A stretch of DNA of 64,000 nt from SXTU01 sp964496695 (lineage in GTDB: Bacteria; Verrucomicrobiota; Verrucomicrobiia; Limisphaerales; SXTU01), in assembly GCA_964496695.1 (NCBI GenBank), contig CAZCBE010000018.1, positions 1 to 64,000 on the forward strand, in the 5' to 3' direction. The notes under the pieces were generated by a model. The model did no database searches, was not told the origin of the DNA, and saw only the letters and a program-made list of their open reading frames with translations. The translations under genes were made by a program, and so were the position numbers. Of this stretch, positions 53,398 through 61,940 are shown one piece after another (positions within the stretch are counted from its first letter, which is position 1; every line of letters begins with the position of its first letter).

Positions 53398-54751
53398 TGG
53401 CGATTCGAGCCAGAAATTTCCGGGCGATGGCAACCCCCACGAGACCGGACAGGATGACGATGGTGGGGGTGTCTAGCCACCAGAGTGCGTGTCGCTGCTG
53501 AATCGCGGCTTTTGCTGTGGCTGCATTCGTCAGCAATTGGCCCGCAGTCAACCTAAGGTGTCCGAGTTGCTGATCTTGTGTTAGCAAAGTCTCCACCGAT
53601 TCCAGGCGGTGCCGGAGTTCTCTTTCCAGCCGTTGGAGGGCAGGAAGCTGGTTTGGCGTCCCAAACTCGGCCAGTGCTTCGAGCGCGTCCGAGATGCGTT
53701 CCTGCTTCGACAGAATCTCGATGATTTCACCACGAAGCACCAAATCGTCTGTGAGTTCTTGCAGCACCGTTGCATTGGGCATCTTCACCGTGCGCCAGTG
53801 GCCAGAAGTCGGCAATTCCGCTGTTGCAGGCTCGCTTTCGGGAAAGCTGCGCCAGATAAGAAGGCAGGCTGATCCTAGACCGGGAATGTTCATACTTATA
53901 TCGGCGTAGTCTGTTCCGCCATGCCAATGCCAGGGATCATCATTCCACCAAACGTTGTTTTGCAGATCGGTGAGTTGGTATCGGAAGCCGGGGTAGTAGA
54001 GCGACAGCTTCCGGCCTTCCAACTGTCTTGATCCATTCTTGGGCTTAAGCAGCCATGGGTGGTCAATGGCATAGGCCAAGGCGAGCGCAAAGGTGTCGGC
54101 TTGCCCCGTGCTCAAAGGCCCCCATTGTTCCCATTCCAACTTGCCACGCGTGCTCTTGCGCACCGCCCGGATCAGCGTGGCATTGCTCGTGGAGCGACGA
54201 AGGGTGAGAGCTTCGCTCTGTTTGCCATCGTAATCACCAGCATGGTAAAAGGCTTTCAAAACCCATGCTTCCGGAATGGTGACTTTGTATTCCGGCAAAG
54301 GGTGGTCTTCGCCACGCGTTACCTGCTTCCAAGCCGGCTCGCTTCGCTGGCCTCGTGTGCGCAACTGCTCAGGGTAAGGCTGACCGACGGATTTCCACCA
54401 ACGTCCCCATGCCGCGTTCTTTTGATACCGGTAATAGGCTGCGGTTTCCAGTGTTCCAGCGGGAGCAAGTTGTGGGGGGCTAAAATTGACTCTGGCAAGC
54501 GCTACAAGCTGTGAGAGCGCCACTTGAGTTCCTGCATCGCCGCCATCCGGATTCACCCATTCCAAAAGCGTTGGAATCTTTGACCAGTCCGGCAGTTCCT
54601 TTAGATAGGGATACGAAGAGGGGATGTCATACGAGTAACGAAACCATCGCAAAAAGCTTTGATTGACGGCTTCATCCTGTCCGCGAACTGGGACCGTCTG
54701 AATGCCGAAGCAAAGCACGGCCAACAAAGTTGCCAGATGCTTCAATTCCAT
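53363..54751 (-). CDS. Secreted membrane-anchored protein of unknown function (462 aa)
   Basis: Signal peptide MELKHLATLLAVLCFGIQTV (start 54751 chosen for it; an upstream start adds 17 unrelated residues). The middle domain is Trp/Tyr-rich and looks carbohydrate- or peptide-binding (LSLYYPGFRYQLTDLQNNVW, DDPWHWHGGTDYADISMNIPG). The last 40 residues have a single transmembrane helix (TPTIVILSGLVGVAIARKFL). The C-terminal tail is distorted by the partial duplicate described at 53245-53397. Family not recognised. Confidence 0.65.
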   Translation of the reverse strand: MELKHLATLLAVLCFGIQTVPVRGQDEAVNQSFLRWFRYSYDIPSSYPYLKELPDWSKIPTLLEWVNPDGGDAGTQVALSQLVALARVNFSPPQLAPAGTLETAAYYRYQKNAAWGRWWKSVGQPYPEQLRTRGQRSEPAWKQVTRGEDHPLPEYKVTIPEAWVLKAFYHAGDYDGKQSEALTLRRSTSNATLIRAVRKSTRGKLEWEQWGPLSTGQADTFALALAYAIDHPWLLKPKNGSRQLEGRKLSLYYPGFRYQLTDLQNNVWWNDDPWHWHGGTDYADISMNIPGLGSACLLIWRSFPESEPATAELPTSGHWRTVKMPNATVLQELTDDLVLRGEIIEILSKQERISDALEALAEFGTPNQLPALQRLERELRHRLESVETLLTQDQQLGHLRLTAGQLLTNAATAKAAIQQRHALWWLDTPTIVILSGLVGVAIARKFLARIARPAPRSPPPAS

Positions 54752-54904
54752 AACATCACTCAGCAGCACTCTGTCATCTTCAAGTGGTGAAATAACCAGC
54801 AATCCCGCATGAAAACCCGCACGTCACTTTTGGTTTCATCCTTGCCAAACGGGGTCCGTCCGTGGTTCTCCAATACCAACTACAGTATTTAATTCAGGAC
54901 GTGG

Positions 54905-55738
54905 TCACGGCTTGGGCTGGTTCAGCTTCGTCCGCAGTTCATCAATCCGTTGCTGGACGTTTTCGGGAGTCTGGGAGACACCTTTCAGGCGGAGGAAGTG
55001 GGCCAGGGCGCGTTCGAGATTGCCGGTGCGTTCTTCCAGCGCGGCGAGCTGGGAGAGGATCTGGCTGTAGGCGAGCCGGTCGGGGTCGGGCTTGCGGGCT
55101 TCCTGCTTGAGCCATTTATCAATGGCGAGTTCCAGCACGGTGCGGGCACGGGCGACGTCGCGGTTGTTCTCGGCGTAGAGGCGGCCCAGTTCGAAGAGGA
55201 TTTCGTAGCTGCCGGGATTGGCGCGCAGGCCATCGCGCAGGAAGGCCTCGGCGTCGGTGACTTTGTTGAGGCGTTCGCGGAGCCAGTAGGCGGCGACGGT
55301 GTAGGTGTCCACGCGGTGCGGGTCCAGCTCGGCGGAGAGCCGGAGCCAGGGGAGAATCTCGCGGGCGTCGGTGAACTTTTCCAGGTGCCGGTGTTCGGCG
55401 GGGTAGAAGTGGCTGCCGAAATTCTCCAGCCAGTCGCGATACTCCCGATTCGCCGGTGTGTGGTTGTGATCGTGATGGTCGTGCCCCTCGGTTTCCTTGG
55501 CCATGTGCGTTTTGCCATCAGGCAGGGCGATGTCGAAGACGGAAGGATAATAGCCTTGATGGAAGTAGGCGTCGGCCTTGAGGAAGAACTGGTCGGAGAA
55601 GGCGCGGCGGCTTTCGCCGAGGAGCAGGGCGAAGACGGAACCGGTCTCCTTCGCCGTGGTCTGCTGCCAGAGGAGCAGGCGTCCGCCCGTGGCCAGCGCG
55701 AGGGCCAGCGCGAGCGCGAGGGGCAGGGCAGGGTGCAT
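54905..55738 (-). CDS. Membrane-anchored TPR protein of an ABC transporter operon (277 aa)
   Basis: N-terminal transmembrane helix (LPLALALALALATGGRLLLW), then a His/Asp/Asn-rich stretch (EGHDHHDHNH) that could bind metal, followed by TPR repeats (YEILFELGRLYAENNRDVAR, then LSQLAALEERTGNLERALAH). The ATG at 55738 lies 1 bp from the permease stop. It is likely a periplasmic partner of the ABC exporter encoded upstream (inference). Confidence 0.75.
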   Translation of the reverse strand: MHPALPLALALALALATGGRLLLWQQTTAKETGSVFALLLGESRRAFSDQFFLKADAYFHQGYYPSVFDIALPDGKTHMAKETEGHDHHDHNHTPANREYRDWLENFGSHFYPAEHRHLEKFTDAREILPWLRLSAELDPHRVDTYTVAAYWLRERLNKVTDAEAFLRDGLRANPGSYEILFELGRLYAENNRDVARARTVLELAIDKWLKQEARKPDPDRLAYSQILSQLAALEERTGNLERALAHFLRLKGVSQTPENVQQRIDELRTKLNQPKP

Positions 55739-55739
55739 G

Positions 55740-56516
55740 TCAGTTCAGGGGCCGTCGGCGGAAGACGAGCCACGCGGCGAAGAGGAAGAACGCGATGTAG
55801 GCGGCGGCGTAGAGCGTGGCAAGGGCGACGATGCCCCCGGGGATGAGTTCCCAGTTGTGGACGATGAGGTCGCGCACGTCGAAGAGTTCGAGGTGGGGCA
55901 GGGCGAAGTAGATGGTGTAGAGCAGCGACTGGAAAGGCTCGGACAGGCTGAGGGCGACCTTGTTCAGGTGCCGGCCCAGCAGAAGCATCCCGGCGGAGCA
56001 GACGAAGCAGATGGTGCCATTGGAGGAAGGCGCGGCGAAGACGATGGACCCGAGCAGGGTGAACGCGATGACGATCCCGAGCATCATCCAGTGCAGCCAG
56101 CCGGCCTGCAGGTAGTTCACCACGGGCCATTGATGCTCCCGGCTGGCACTGACGAGGCCGAAGAAGATGTAGAACAGGGCGAGCGCCATGCCGATGGCCA
56201 GCCAGCAACCGAGGAACTTACCGAGGAGGAACTGTGCGCGCGTGACGGGCTTGGCCAGCAGCGGGAAGATGGTGCGCTGCTCGCGCTCGGCGGGGATCTG
56301 CCGGGCGGTGCAGGTGATGGCGATGACGAGGCCGGACACCCAGATGAGCAGCAGGCAGATTTCCTTGAGGTAGCGGACGATGCCGCGGTCGTTGAAGAGA
56401 TTGACGCTGCCCGCCGTGGCCGTGAGCAGCACGGTGAGGATGAAGAGCACGTAGAAGTCCTTCCGCCGGACCATTTCCAGCACGACGACTTTGGCGAGCG
56501 CCCAGATGGTGTTCAT
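55740..56516 (-). CDS. ABC-2-type transporter permease (258 aa)
   Basis: Six predicted membrane helices: about residues 20-40 (FYVLFILTVLLTATAG), 55-75 (ICLLLIWVSGLVIAIT), then around 108-130, 150-170, 190-210 and 230-250 (FLFAAWLVFRR). The cytoplasmic EREQRTIFPLLAKPVTRAQFLLGKFLG block is typical of ABC-2 permeases. Its ATG overlaps the ATPase gene stop (ATGA, 56513-56516), so the pair is translated together. Substrate unknown. Confidence 0.85.
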   Translation of the reverse strand: MNTIWALAKVVVLEMVRRKDFYVLFILTVLLTATAGSVNLFNDRGIVRYLKEICLLLIWVSGLVIAITCTARQIPAEREQRTIFPLLAKPVTRAQFLLGKFLGCWLAIGMALALFYIFFGLVSASREHQWPVVNYLQAGWLHWMMLGIVIAFTLLGSIVFAAPSSNGTICFVCSAGMLLLGRHLNKVALSLSEPFQSLLYTIYFALPHLELFDVRDLIVHNWELIPGGIVALATLYAAAYIAFFLFAAWLVFRRRPLN

Positions 56517-57262
56517 GGCTGCGGGGCGAAGCCGATGAGCTTAAGGAAGATCTGCTCCAGGTTCGCGGAGTGCTCGCGCACGAGATCGCTGACGCGGCCT
56601 TCGGTCTTGAGTTCGCCCTGGTGCAGGATGGCGACGCGGTCGCAGACGGTCTCGACCTCGCCGAGTTCGTGGGAGGAGAAGAAGACGGTTTTGCCCTCGC
56701 TCTTGAGGCGCTGAATGATCTCGCGGACCTTCATGCGGCCGATGGGGTCCAGGCCGCTGGTGGGCTCGTCGAGGATGAGGAGGTCCGGATTATTGATGAG
56801 CGCCTGGGCGAGGCCGGCGCGCTGCTGCATGCCTTTCGAGTAGGTCTTGATCTGGCGTTTCCGCGCGTGGTCCAGCTCGACCAGCTTGAGCACGGCGTCA
56901 ATGCGCGCCTCGGTCTCCGCCTTGGGGATCTGGAAGATGCCGGCGTAGAAGCGGAGCAGTTCCTCGGCGGTGAGGAACTTGTAGTAGTAGGTCAGCTCGG
57001 GGAGGTAGCCGATGCGCTGGCGGGCGATGGGCTCCCGCACGTCCACGCCGAAGATGCGGGCAGTGCCGCTGGTGGGCGGGACGAAGCCCAGCAGGACGTT
57101 CATCGTGGAGGTCTTGCCGGCGCCGTTGGGGCCGAGGAAGCCGAAGACCTCGCCCTGGCCCACCTGGAGGTTCAACGCACGAACCGCGACCTTGGTGGTT
57201 TCACCAAGGTCGCGGCTGCGGTATTCGACGCGCAGGTTTTCGATTGAGAGCGTGGTTTCCAC
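56513..57262 (-). CDS. ABC transporter ATP-binding protein (249 aa)
   Basis: GTG at 57262 is taken as the start (VETTLSIENLRVEYRSRDL); a TTG at 57304 would add an unrelated N-terminus. Walker A GPNGAGKT at 44-51, signature YSKGMQQRAGLAQAL, Walker B LLILDEPTSGLDP and H-loop SSHELGEVE are all intact. It is a CcmA/NodI-like exporter ATPase. Operon order: ATPase, permease, TPR protein. Confidence 0.93.
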   Translation of the reverse strand: METTLSIENLRVEYRSRDLGETTKVAVRALNLQVGQGEVFGFLGPNGAGKTSTMNVLLGFVPPTSGTARIFGVDVREPIARQRIGYLPELTYYYKFLTAEELLRFYAGIFQIPKAETEARIDAVLKLVELDHARKRQIKTYSKGMQQRAGLAQALINNPDLLILDEPTSGLDPIGRMKVREIIQRLKSEGKTVFFSSHELGEVETVCDRVAILHQGELKTEGRVSDLVREHSANLEQIFLKLIGFAPQP

Positions 57263-57362
57263 CGACGGTTCAGACCGGACGAATAGCCGATGGTGGCGAC
57301 TCAATCAATCCTGGCCCGCTGAATTTCAGCGGGATGACTACCTGGGCCAGCGGCTGGCTGGC

Positions 57363-57716
57363 TCAGAGCGTGTGCCCGAGCGCGGACTGGCTGCAAGTGG
57401 GGGCCAAGGCGACCGAAGCCCCCGGCGAATAGGCACCACCGCCTGGACAGAAGGGCAGGATGGAGCCTTTGAAGTAGCCAAGCAAAGTCGTGTCCGACAG
57501 TGCGTAAGTGTCCGTGGATGCCTTCTTGTTCTCCAAGGCCCACTGCTGGACGGTGCTATCCACCATCCGCAGGTTGGCGATGCAGGAGTTCTTCTGAGCG
57601 GTGACGCGGGCCTTGAGGAAGTTCGGCACTGCCACAGCGGCCAGGAGGCCGATGATGGCGACGACGATCATGATCTCGACCAGCGTGAACCCTCGTTGTG
57701 CTGTTCCATGGCGCAT
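57363..57716 (-). CDS. Type II/IV-pilin-like protein A (117 aa)
   Basis: Prepilin signal MRHGTAQRG before FTLVEIMIVVAIIGLLAAVA, with cleavage after Gly and E5 of the mature protein. A short globular head follows (YALSDTTLLGYFKGSILPFC) and the end SALGHTL. It is a near-copy of the next gene (57802). Pseudopilins of this size are amplified in Verrucomicrobia and are often unlinked to a type II secretion locus (recalled). Confidence 0.88.
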   Translation of the reverse strand: MRHGTAQRGFTLVEIMIVVAIIGLLAAVAVPNFLKARVTAQKNSCIANLRMVDSTVQQWALENKKASTDTYALSDTTLLGYFKGSILPFCPGGGAYSPGASVALAPTCSQSALGHTL

Positions 57717-57801
57717 ACGTTATATGGGGAGGTAATCCCCGTTGAGGGCAAGAAAAAAGGCTTGGAGGAGCGCTCCAAGCCTTTCTCGAGGAAGCCTCGG
57801 A

Positions 57802-58158
57802 TTAGAGCGTATGGCCACTGCCCGACAAGCTGCAGCTTGGGGACGCGGAAACGGTGCTGCCCGCGCTGTAGCTGCCACCACCAGGGCAGGCCGGGAGGAG
57901 GGAGCCCTTCAAGTAGGCGAGCAGGGTGGTGTCGGACAGCGCGTAGGTGTCCGTCGCAGCCTTCTTGTTTTCGAGGGCCCACTGCTGGACCGCGCCGTCA
58001 ATCTGCTTGAGGTTGGCGATGCAGGAGTTTTTCTGGGCCGTGGCACGCGCCTTCACGAAGTTCGGTATGGCGATGGCGGCGAGGAGACCGATGATGGCCA
58101 CCACGATCATGATTTCCACGAGCGTGAAGCCCTTCTGGCGGGACTGTTGAACTTTCAT
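57802..58158 (-). CDS. Type II/IV-pilin-like protein B (118 aa)
   Basis: MKVQQSRQKG then FTLVEIMIVVAIIGLLAAIA, and the same head pattern (DTYALSDTTLLAYLKGSLLP, end GSGHTL) as the neighbouring gene, about 85 bp away. It is probably the older or first copy of a tandem duplication. Both are followed by no assembly genes in the window. An extended pseudopilus or surface-adhesion filament subunit is the likely role. Confidence 0.88.
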   Translation of the reverse strand: MKVQQSRQKGFTLVEIMIVVAIIGLLAAIAIPNFVKARATAQKNSCIANLKQIDGAVQQWALENKKAATDTYALSDTTLLAYLKGSLLPACPGGGSYSAGSTVSASPSCSLSGSGHTL

Positions 58159-58458
58159 TTGTTTGCCTTTTCTCTGCGCGCGGCGTGGACAAACAGAAGG
58201 CGTGTTAGTTTATTATTGCTGCTGCGTCCACAGGTTGCCTTCTGCGACCGCACTTGGTCGCACTGTAGCAATGGGGATACCATTGTCAAATCTGGGGTGA
58301 ACTTTTTTGAACTCTTTTTGGCCTGGGTGGTCTGGGGTTTGGAAGGTTGTTCCAGCGTTCCCAGGCCGTGCTGCGTTATTTTGCGTGAAGCCAAACTTCC
58401 GCTTGTCTCCCCCCGCCGACAAACCTAGATTCCGCCCACGCGAGTTGTGCCCGGCCGA
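58159..58458. other. Divergent promoter region between pilin B and the GST-like gene
   Basis: About 300 bp with no gene. It is AT-richer around 58260-58320 and has no obvious operator. Promoters for both directions should lie here. Confidence 0.4.
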
Positions 58459-59127
58459 ATGATTGAGCTGATCCAGTTTCCGTGGAGCCCCTTCTGCATC
58501 GTGCAGCGGCGCATTCTGGAATTCTCGGGGGGGCGCTTCAAGACCACCAACATCCCCAGCACGGATCGTTCCCTCGTCTGGAAGCTCACCCGCCAGCGTT
58601 ACTATCAGGTGCCGGTGATCCGGGATGGCCGGCAGGTGGTGTTCGAGACCGGCGAGGACTCCCAGGTGATCGCCAAGTATCTCGACAACAAGCTCGGGCT
58701 GGGGCTCTTCCCGCTGCATCTCCGGGGCCTGCAGACGATCCTCTGGCGGCATATCGAGGATGAAATCGAGGGCCTGGGGTTCAAGCTCAACGACGTCTAT
58801 CACCGCGAGTTCATCCCCGCCAAGGAGCGGCTCGCCTTCGTTCGCCACAAGGAGCGGAAGTTCGGTCGCGGCTGCCTGGAGCGGTGGCGGGAGGAGCAGC
58901 CGGCGCTGCTGCTGCAACTGGAGGCCCGCCTTGTCCCCTTCGAGCAGATGCTGCTGGGCAAGCCGTTTCTCCTCGGGGACCGCCCGCGCTTCGTGGATTT
59001 CGACCTTTACGGCGTGCTTGGCAACTTCCTCGCTTCCGGCCATTACGAGCTGCCAGCCGCGCACACGCAGATCCGCGCCTGGCATGACCGCATGGCGCAG
59101 GTGCGCACCGCTGACTTTCCCCCTTGA
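58459..59127 (+). CDS. Glutathione S-transferase-like protein (222 aa)
   Basis: MIELIQFPWSPFCIVQRRILEF is the GST thioredoxin-fold start with the SPFC active-site region. YYQVPVIRDGRQVVFETGED carries the cis-Pro and the ED glutathione-binding pair, and the C-terminal helical half ends with the RPRFVDFDLYGVLGNFLASG block. ATG at 58459; a GTG 12 nt earlier is possible. It starts the plus-strand run that continues with the PhoH-like gene. Confidence 0.85.
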   Translation: MIELIQFPWSPFCIVQRRILEFSGGRFKTTNIPSTDRSLVWKLTRQRYYQVPVIRDGRQVVFETGEDSQVIAKYLDNKLGLGLFPLHLRGLQTILWRHIEDEIEGLGFKLNDVYHREFIPAKERLAFVRHKERKFGRGCLERWREEQPALLLQLEARLVPFEQMLLGKPFLLGDRPRFVDFDLYGVLGNFLASGHYELPAAHTQIRAWHDRMAQVRTADFPP

Positions 59128-59194
59128 TGGTTCATGTCTCCAGCCACCTGCTGCCCGTCCCAATCCGGTCTGCGCACCGGGGGAAGGCGCGGCG

Positions 59195-60523
59195 GTGCGA
59201 CGCATTGTTTCAATTGTGAAAAACTACATCCTCGACACCAACGTCCTGCTTCACGACCCGAACTCGCTCCTCAACTTCAAGGAGAACAACGTCCTCATCC
59301 CCATCGAGGTGGTCGAGGAGATTGACCGGTTCAAGCGCGATTCCAGCGAACTCGGGCAGAACGCCCGGAGCGTCTCGCGGCTGCTGGACAGCCTGCGCGG
59401 CACCGGCCGTCTCAGCGAAGGCGTCGCCCTCCAGAACGGCGGCCACCTGCGCATCCTCCTCGACACGAAGAACGGCGCCCCCGGGCTCTACACGACGGTG
59501 CAGAACGTGGACAACCGCATCCTCGCCCATGCCCTGATGGTGCAGCAGGCCAAGCCCGATGTGGCCACGGTGCTCGTGAGCAAGGACATCAACCTGCGCA
59601 TCAAGGCCGACGCCCACGGGCTCGCCGCCGAGGACTACGAGACGGACCGCGTGCGGCTGCAGGACTTGTATTCCGGCATGGTGGAACTCGCCGTGACGCC
59701 GGAGCAGGTCGCCAAGTTCCGCGCGGACGACGAACTGCCCGTCCCCACCAACCGTCAGTATTATCCCAACGAGTATTGCACGCTCACAGAGACCTCGAAC
59801 CAGAAGCGCACCGTCCTGGCCAAGGTGGACGCCACGGGCAAGAAGCTCGTGCCCATCATTGACGTGCGCGAGGGCGTCTGGGGCATCAAGCCGCGCAACC
59901 GCGAGCAGCATTTCGCCTTCGACGCGCTGCTCGACGACCGCATCAAGCTTGTCACCCTCATGGGCAAGGCCGGCACCGGCAAGACGCTCATGGCCATGGC
60001 CGCCGGCCTCAAACGCGCGGTGATGGACCGCGAATTCCGCCGCCTCGTCGTGGCCCGCCCGACCATCTCGATGGGCAAGGAGCTTGGTTTTCTCCCCGGT
60101 TCGCTGGAGGAGAAGCTCGGCCCGTGGATGCAGCCGATTCACGACGCGCTCGAACTGCTCAGCGATCTGAACATGGGGAACGACCACCGCCGCAGCAGCG
60201 ACCTCCTGCGCAGCGGCACCATCGTCGTCGAGGCGCTCAGCTACATCCGCGGCCGCAGCATTGCGAACCAGTTTATGATCATTGACGAGGCGCAGAACCT
60301 CACGCCGCTGGAGGTGAAGACCATCGTCACCCGCGTGGGCAACGGCACCAAGATCATCTTCACGGGCGACCCCTACCAGATTGACAACCCCTACGTGGAC
60401 AGCTCCTCGAACGGGTTCAACTACATCATCAGCAAGTTCCGCGGCCACGCCATCGCCGCGCATATCGAGCTGCAGCGCGGTGAGCGCTCCGATCTCGCCG
60501 AACTGGCGGCGAACGTGTTGTAG
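59195..60523 (+). CDS. PIN-PhoH family ATPase (442 aa)
   Basis: N-terminal PIN nuclease domain with D14 (YILDTNVLLHDP) and the acidic cluster EVVEEIDRFKRDSSE. The C-terminal PhoH ATPase has Walker A GKAGTGKT, PTISMGKELGFLPGSLEEKL and Walker B FMIIDEAQNLTPLEVKT. GTG at 59195 is 7 nt after GGGGGAAGG; another GTG at 59216 is possible. PhoH-type ATPases couple to RNA processing or toxin-antitoxin (known). It stands alone on the plus strand between the GST-like and DksA-like genes. Confidence 0.92.
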   Translation: MRRIVSIVKNYILDTNVLLHDPNSLLNFKENNVLIPIEVVEEIDRFKRDSSELGQNARSVSRLLDSLRGTGRLSEGVALQNGGHLRILLDTKNGAPGLYTTVQNVDNRILAHALMVQQAKPDVATVLVSKDINLRIKADAHGLAAEDYETDRVRLQDLYSGMVELAVTPEQVAKFRADDELPVPTNRQYYPNEYCTLTETSNQKRTVLAKVDATGKKLVPIIDVREGVWGIKPRNREQHFAFDALLDDRIKLVTLMGKAGTGKTLMAMAAGLKRAVMDREFRRLVVARPTISMGKELGFLPGSLEEKLGPWMQPIHDALELLSDLNMGNDHRRSSDLLRSGTIVVEALSYIRGRSIANQFMIIDEAQNLTPLEVKTIVTRVGNGTKIIFTGDPYQIDNPYVDSSSNGFNYIISKFRGHAIAAHIELQRGERSDLAELAANVL

Positions 60524-60792
60524 CGCAGCGGCGTGAGCCCCGGCTTCGCATGGCACCAGCGTTTCAGCGGCCTGCGTTGCATTCGTCTGCGAACTGGATG
60601 ATCGTTCGTCCGGTGCGTCTCTCCCCCGCGTCTGCCCGGGCGTTTTGTCCGCCAAAGCGGGGTTCCAAGATTCCCGAAAATTTTTGTGGCGCAAAAGCTC
60701 GACCTTGATACATTCGCGCACTCTTTTGCGGGCGGTCATGCCCGGCAGCGTTAAAAACTACGGGCCGCCCTGCAGGAGAACCGACTAACGCG
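60524..60792. other. Upstream region of the DksA-like/rpmG/rpsR cluster
   Basis: 269 bp without a gene. TTGATACATTCGCGCACTC near 60703-60721 is AT-rich and may contain a -10-like element; AGGAG occurs at 60774-60778, 14 nt before the GTG start. Confidence 0.4.
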
Positions 60793-61410
60793 GTGACTAC
60801 TAAGAAGCAAATCGTGAAAAAACCAGCGGCCCCGGCCAAGAAAGCCAAGAATGTTGGCTCGGCTACCCTCGCCGCCATTCTGGGCCAGTCCTTGCCCCGG
60901 CAGGATGCCAAGCAGTCCGTGATGTGGGCGCCCAGCGGCAAGGTCAAGATCAAGCCGGAATGGCAGGTTTACTACAGCACGTTGCTCGACCTCCGTGAGC
61001 GGCTGCAGAGCCAGATGAGCGGCCTGGCCAAGGAGTCCGCCACCGAGATGGAGAGCTACAGCCTCCACATGGGCGACTCCGGCACCGACAACTTTGACCG
61101 TGATTTCGCCCTCAGCCTCCTTTCCTCCGATCAGGACGCGATCTATGAGATCGAGGAGGCGCTCAAGCGCATCGAGCGCGGCACTTTCGGCGTCTGCGAA
61201 CTGACGGACAAGCCCATCCCCAAGGCCCGCCTGGAGGCGATTCCCTGGACGCGCTTCACCGTCGAGGCGCAGGCCCAGCTTGAGCGCGAAGGCGCGCTCC
61301 GGCAGAAGCGCCTCGCCGCCCTTGGCTCCATGGAGAGCACCAGCGTGTCGGAGATCGAAGACGGCGACGCCGAGGAAGCCGAAGAAAAACCCAGCAAGGA
61401 CAAGGAATAA
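60793..61410 (+). CDS. DksA/TraR-like regulator without zinc cysteines (205 aa)
   Basis: The coiled-coil tip and globular end match the DksA/TraR family: MGDSGTDNFDRDFALSLLSS, then IERGTFGVCELTDKPIPKAR. Canonical members have four zinc cysteines; here only C135 remains (CELTDKP...WTRFTVEAQ). The N-terminal ~50 residues are Lys/Ala/Pro-rich and the C-terminus is acidic. DksA modifies RNA polymerase with ppGpp (known). A zinc-independent form would be insensitive to zinc limitation or oxidation (inference). The GTG start is weakly supported. Confidence 0.8.
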   Translation: MTTKKQIVKKPAAPAKKAKNVGSATLAAILGQSLPRQDAKQSVMWAPSGKVKIKPEWQVYYSTLLDLRERLQSQMSGLAKESATEMESYSLHMGDSGTDNFDRDFALSLLSSDQDAIYEIEEALKRIERGTFGVCELTDKPIPKARLEAIPWTRFTVEAQAQLEREGALRQKRLAALGSMESTSVSEIEDGDAEEAEEKPSKDKE

Positions 61411-61413
61411 TTT

Positions 61414-61581
61414 ATGGCCCGTGAAATCGTAACCATCGAATGCACTGAAGCGCGCAAGCTGGGCAAGTCCCCGTCGCGCTATCAGACCAGCCGCAACAAG
61501 AAGCTCCAGCAGGAAAAGGTGGAGAAGAAGAAATACAATCCCGCGCTCCGCCGGCACACCCTGCACCGCGAAATCAAGTAA
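61414..61581 (+). CDS. rpmG: 50S ribosomal protein L33 (55 aa)
   Basis: MAREIVTIECTEARKLGKSP then RYQTSRNKKLQQEKVEKKKY and a basic tail HTLHREIK. It has one Cys where zinc-type L33 has four, so it is the C-minus form. The gene lies 3 bp after the DksA-like stop and 5 bp before rpsR, and is too short for a standard length filter. Confidence 0.93.
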   Translation: MAREIVTIECTEARKLGKSPSRYQTSRNKKLQQEKVEKKKYNPALRRHTLHREIK

Positions 61582-61586
61582 TCTTT

Positions 61587-61838
61587 ATGCCCCGCAAGAC
61601 CCATACCGACAAGAAAGACGCCAAGGGCCGCCCCACGGAGCGCCGCGCTCCCCGCCCCAAGCCCAAGATTGACTTCACTGTGGACGCGATTGACTACAAG
61701 AACGTCAATCTGCTCAAGCAGTTCGTCACCGACAACGGCCGCATCCTGCCGCGCAAATACACCGGTCTCCCCGCGCAGTTCCAGCGCCGGGTGACGACCG
61801 CGATCAAGCGCGCCCGGCAGATGCTGCTGATGAAGTAG
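61587..61838 (+). CDS. rpsR: 30S ribosomal protein S18 (83 aa)
   Basis: IDFTVDAIDYKNVNLLKQFV, then NGRILPRKYTGLPAQFQRRV and KRARQMLLMK: the complete S18 core. It has a longer basic N-terminus (MPRKTHTDKKDAKGRPTERR) than E. coli S18. ATG at 61587. It forms a cluster with rpmG. Confidence 0.96.
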   Translation: MPRKTHTDKKDAKGRPTERRAPRPKPKIDFTVDAIDYKNVNLLKQFVTDNGRILPRKYTGLPAQFQRRVTTAIKRARQMLLMK

Positions 61839-61847
61839 GCTTTCACC

Positions 61848-61882
61848 CTCCGCCACTGGCCCTGCGCCGTGGCGGAGTTTTT
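61848..61882 (+). terminator. Intrinsic terminator after rpsR
   Basis: Nine-base arms CTCCGCCAC (61848-61856) and GTGGCGGAG (61869-61877) with a 12-base loop, followed directly by TTTTT (61878-61882), 10 bp after the rpsR stop. Confidence 0.85.
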
Positions 61883-61940
61883 GTGCCCATGGATTGCAAA
61901 TGATTTGCATGAGGCTTTTGCCTGCGGTATTGGTTTTCCC

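Noticed and set aside
59210..60739. Minus-strand open frame (509 codons)
   Set aside because: Antisense to the PIN-PhoH gene; His/Val/Ala-rich shadow.
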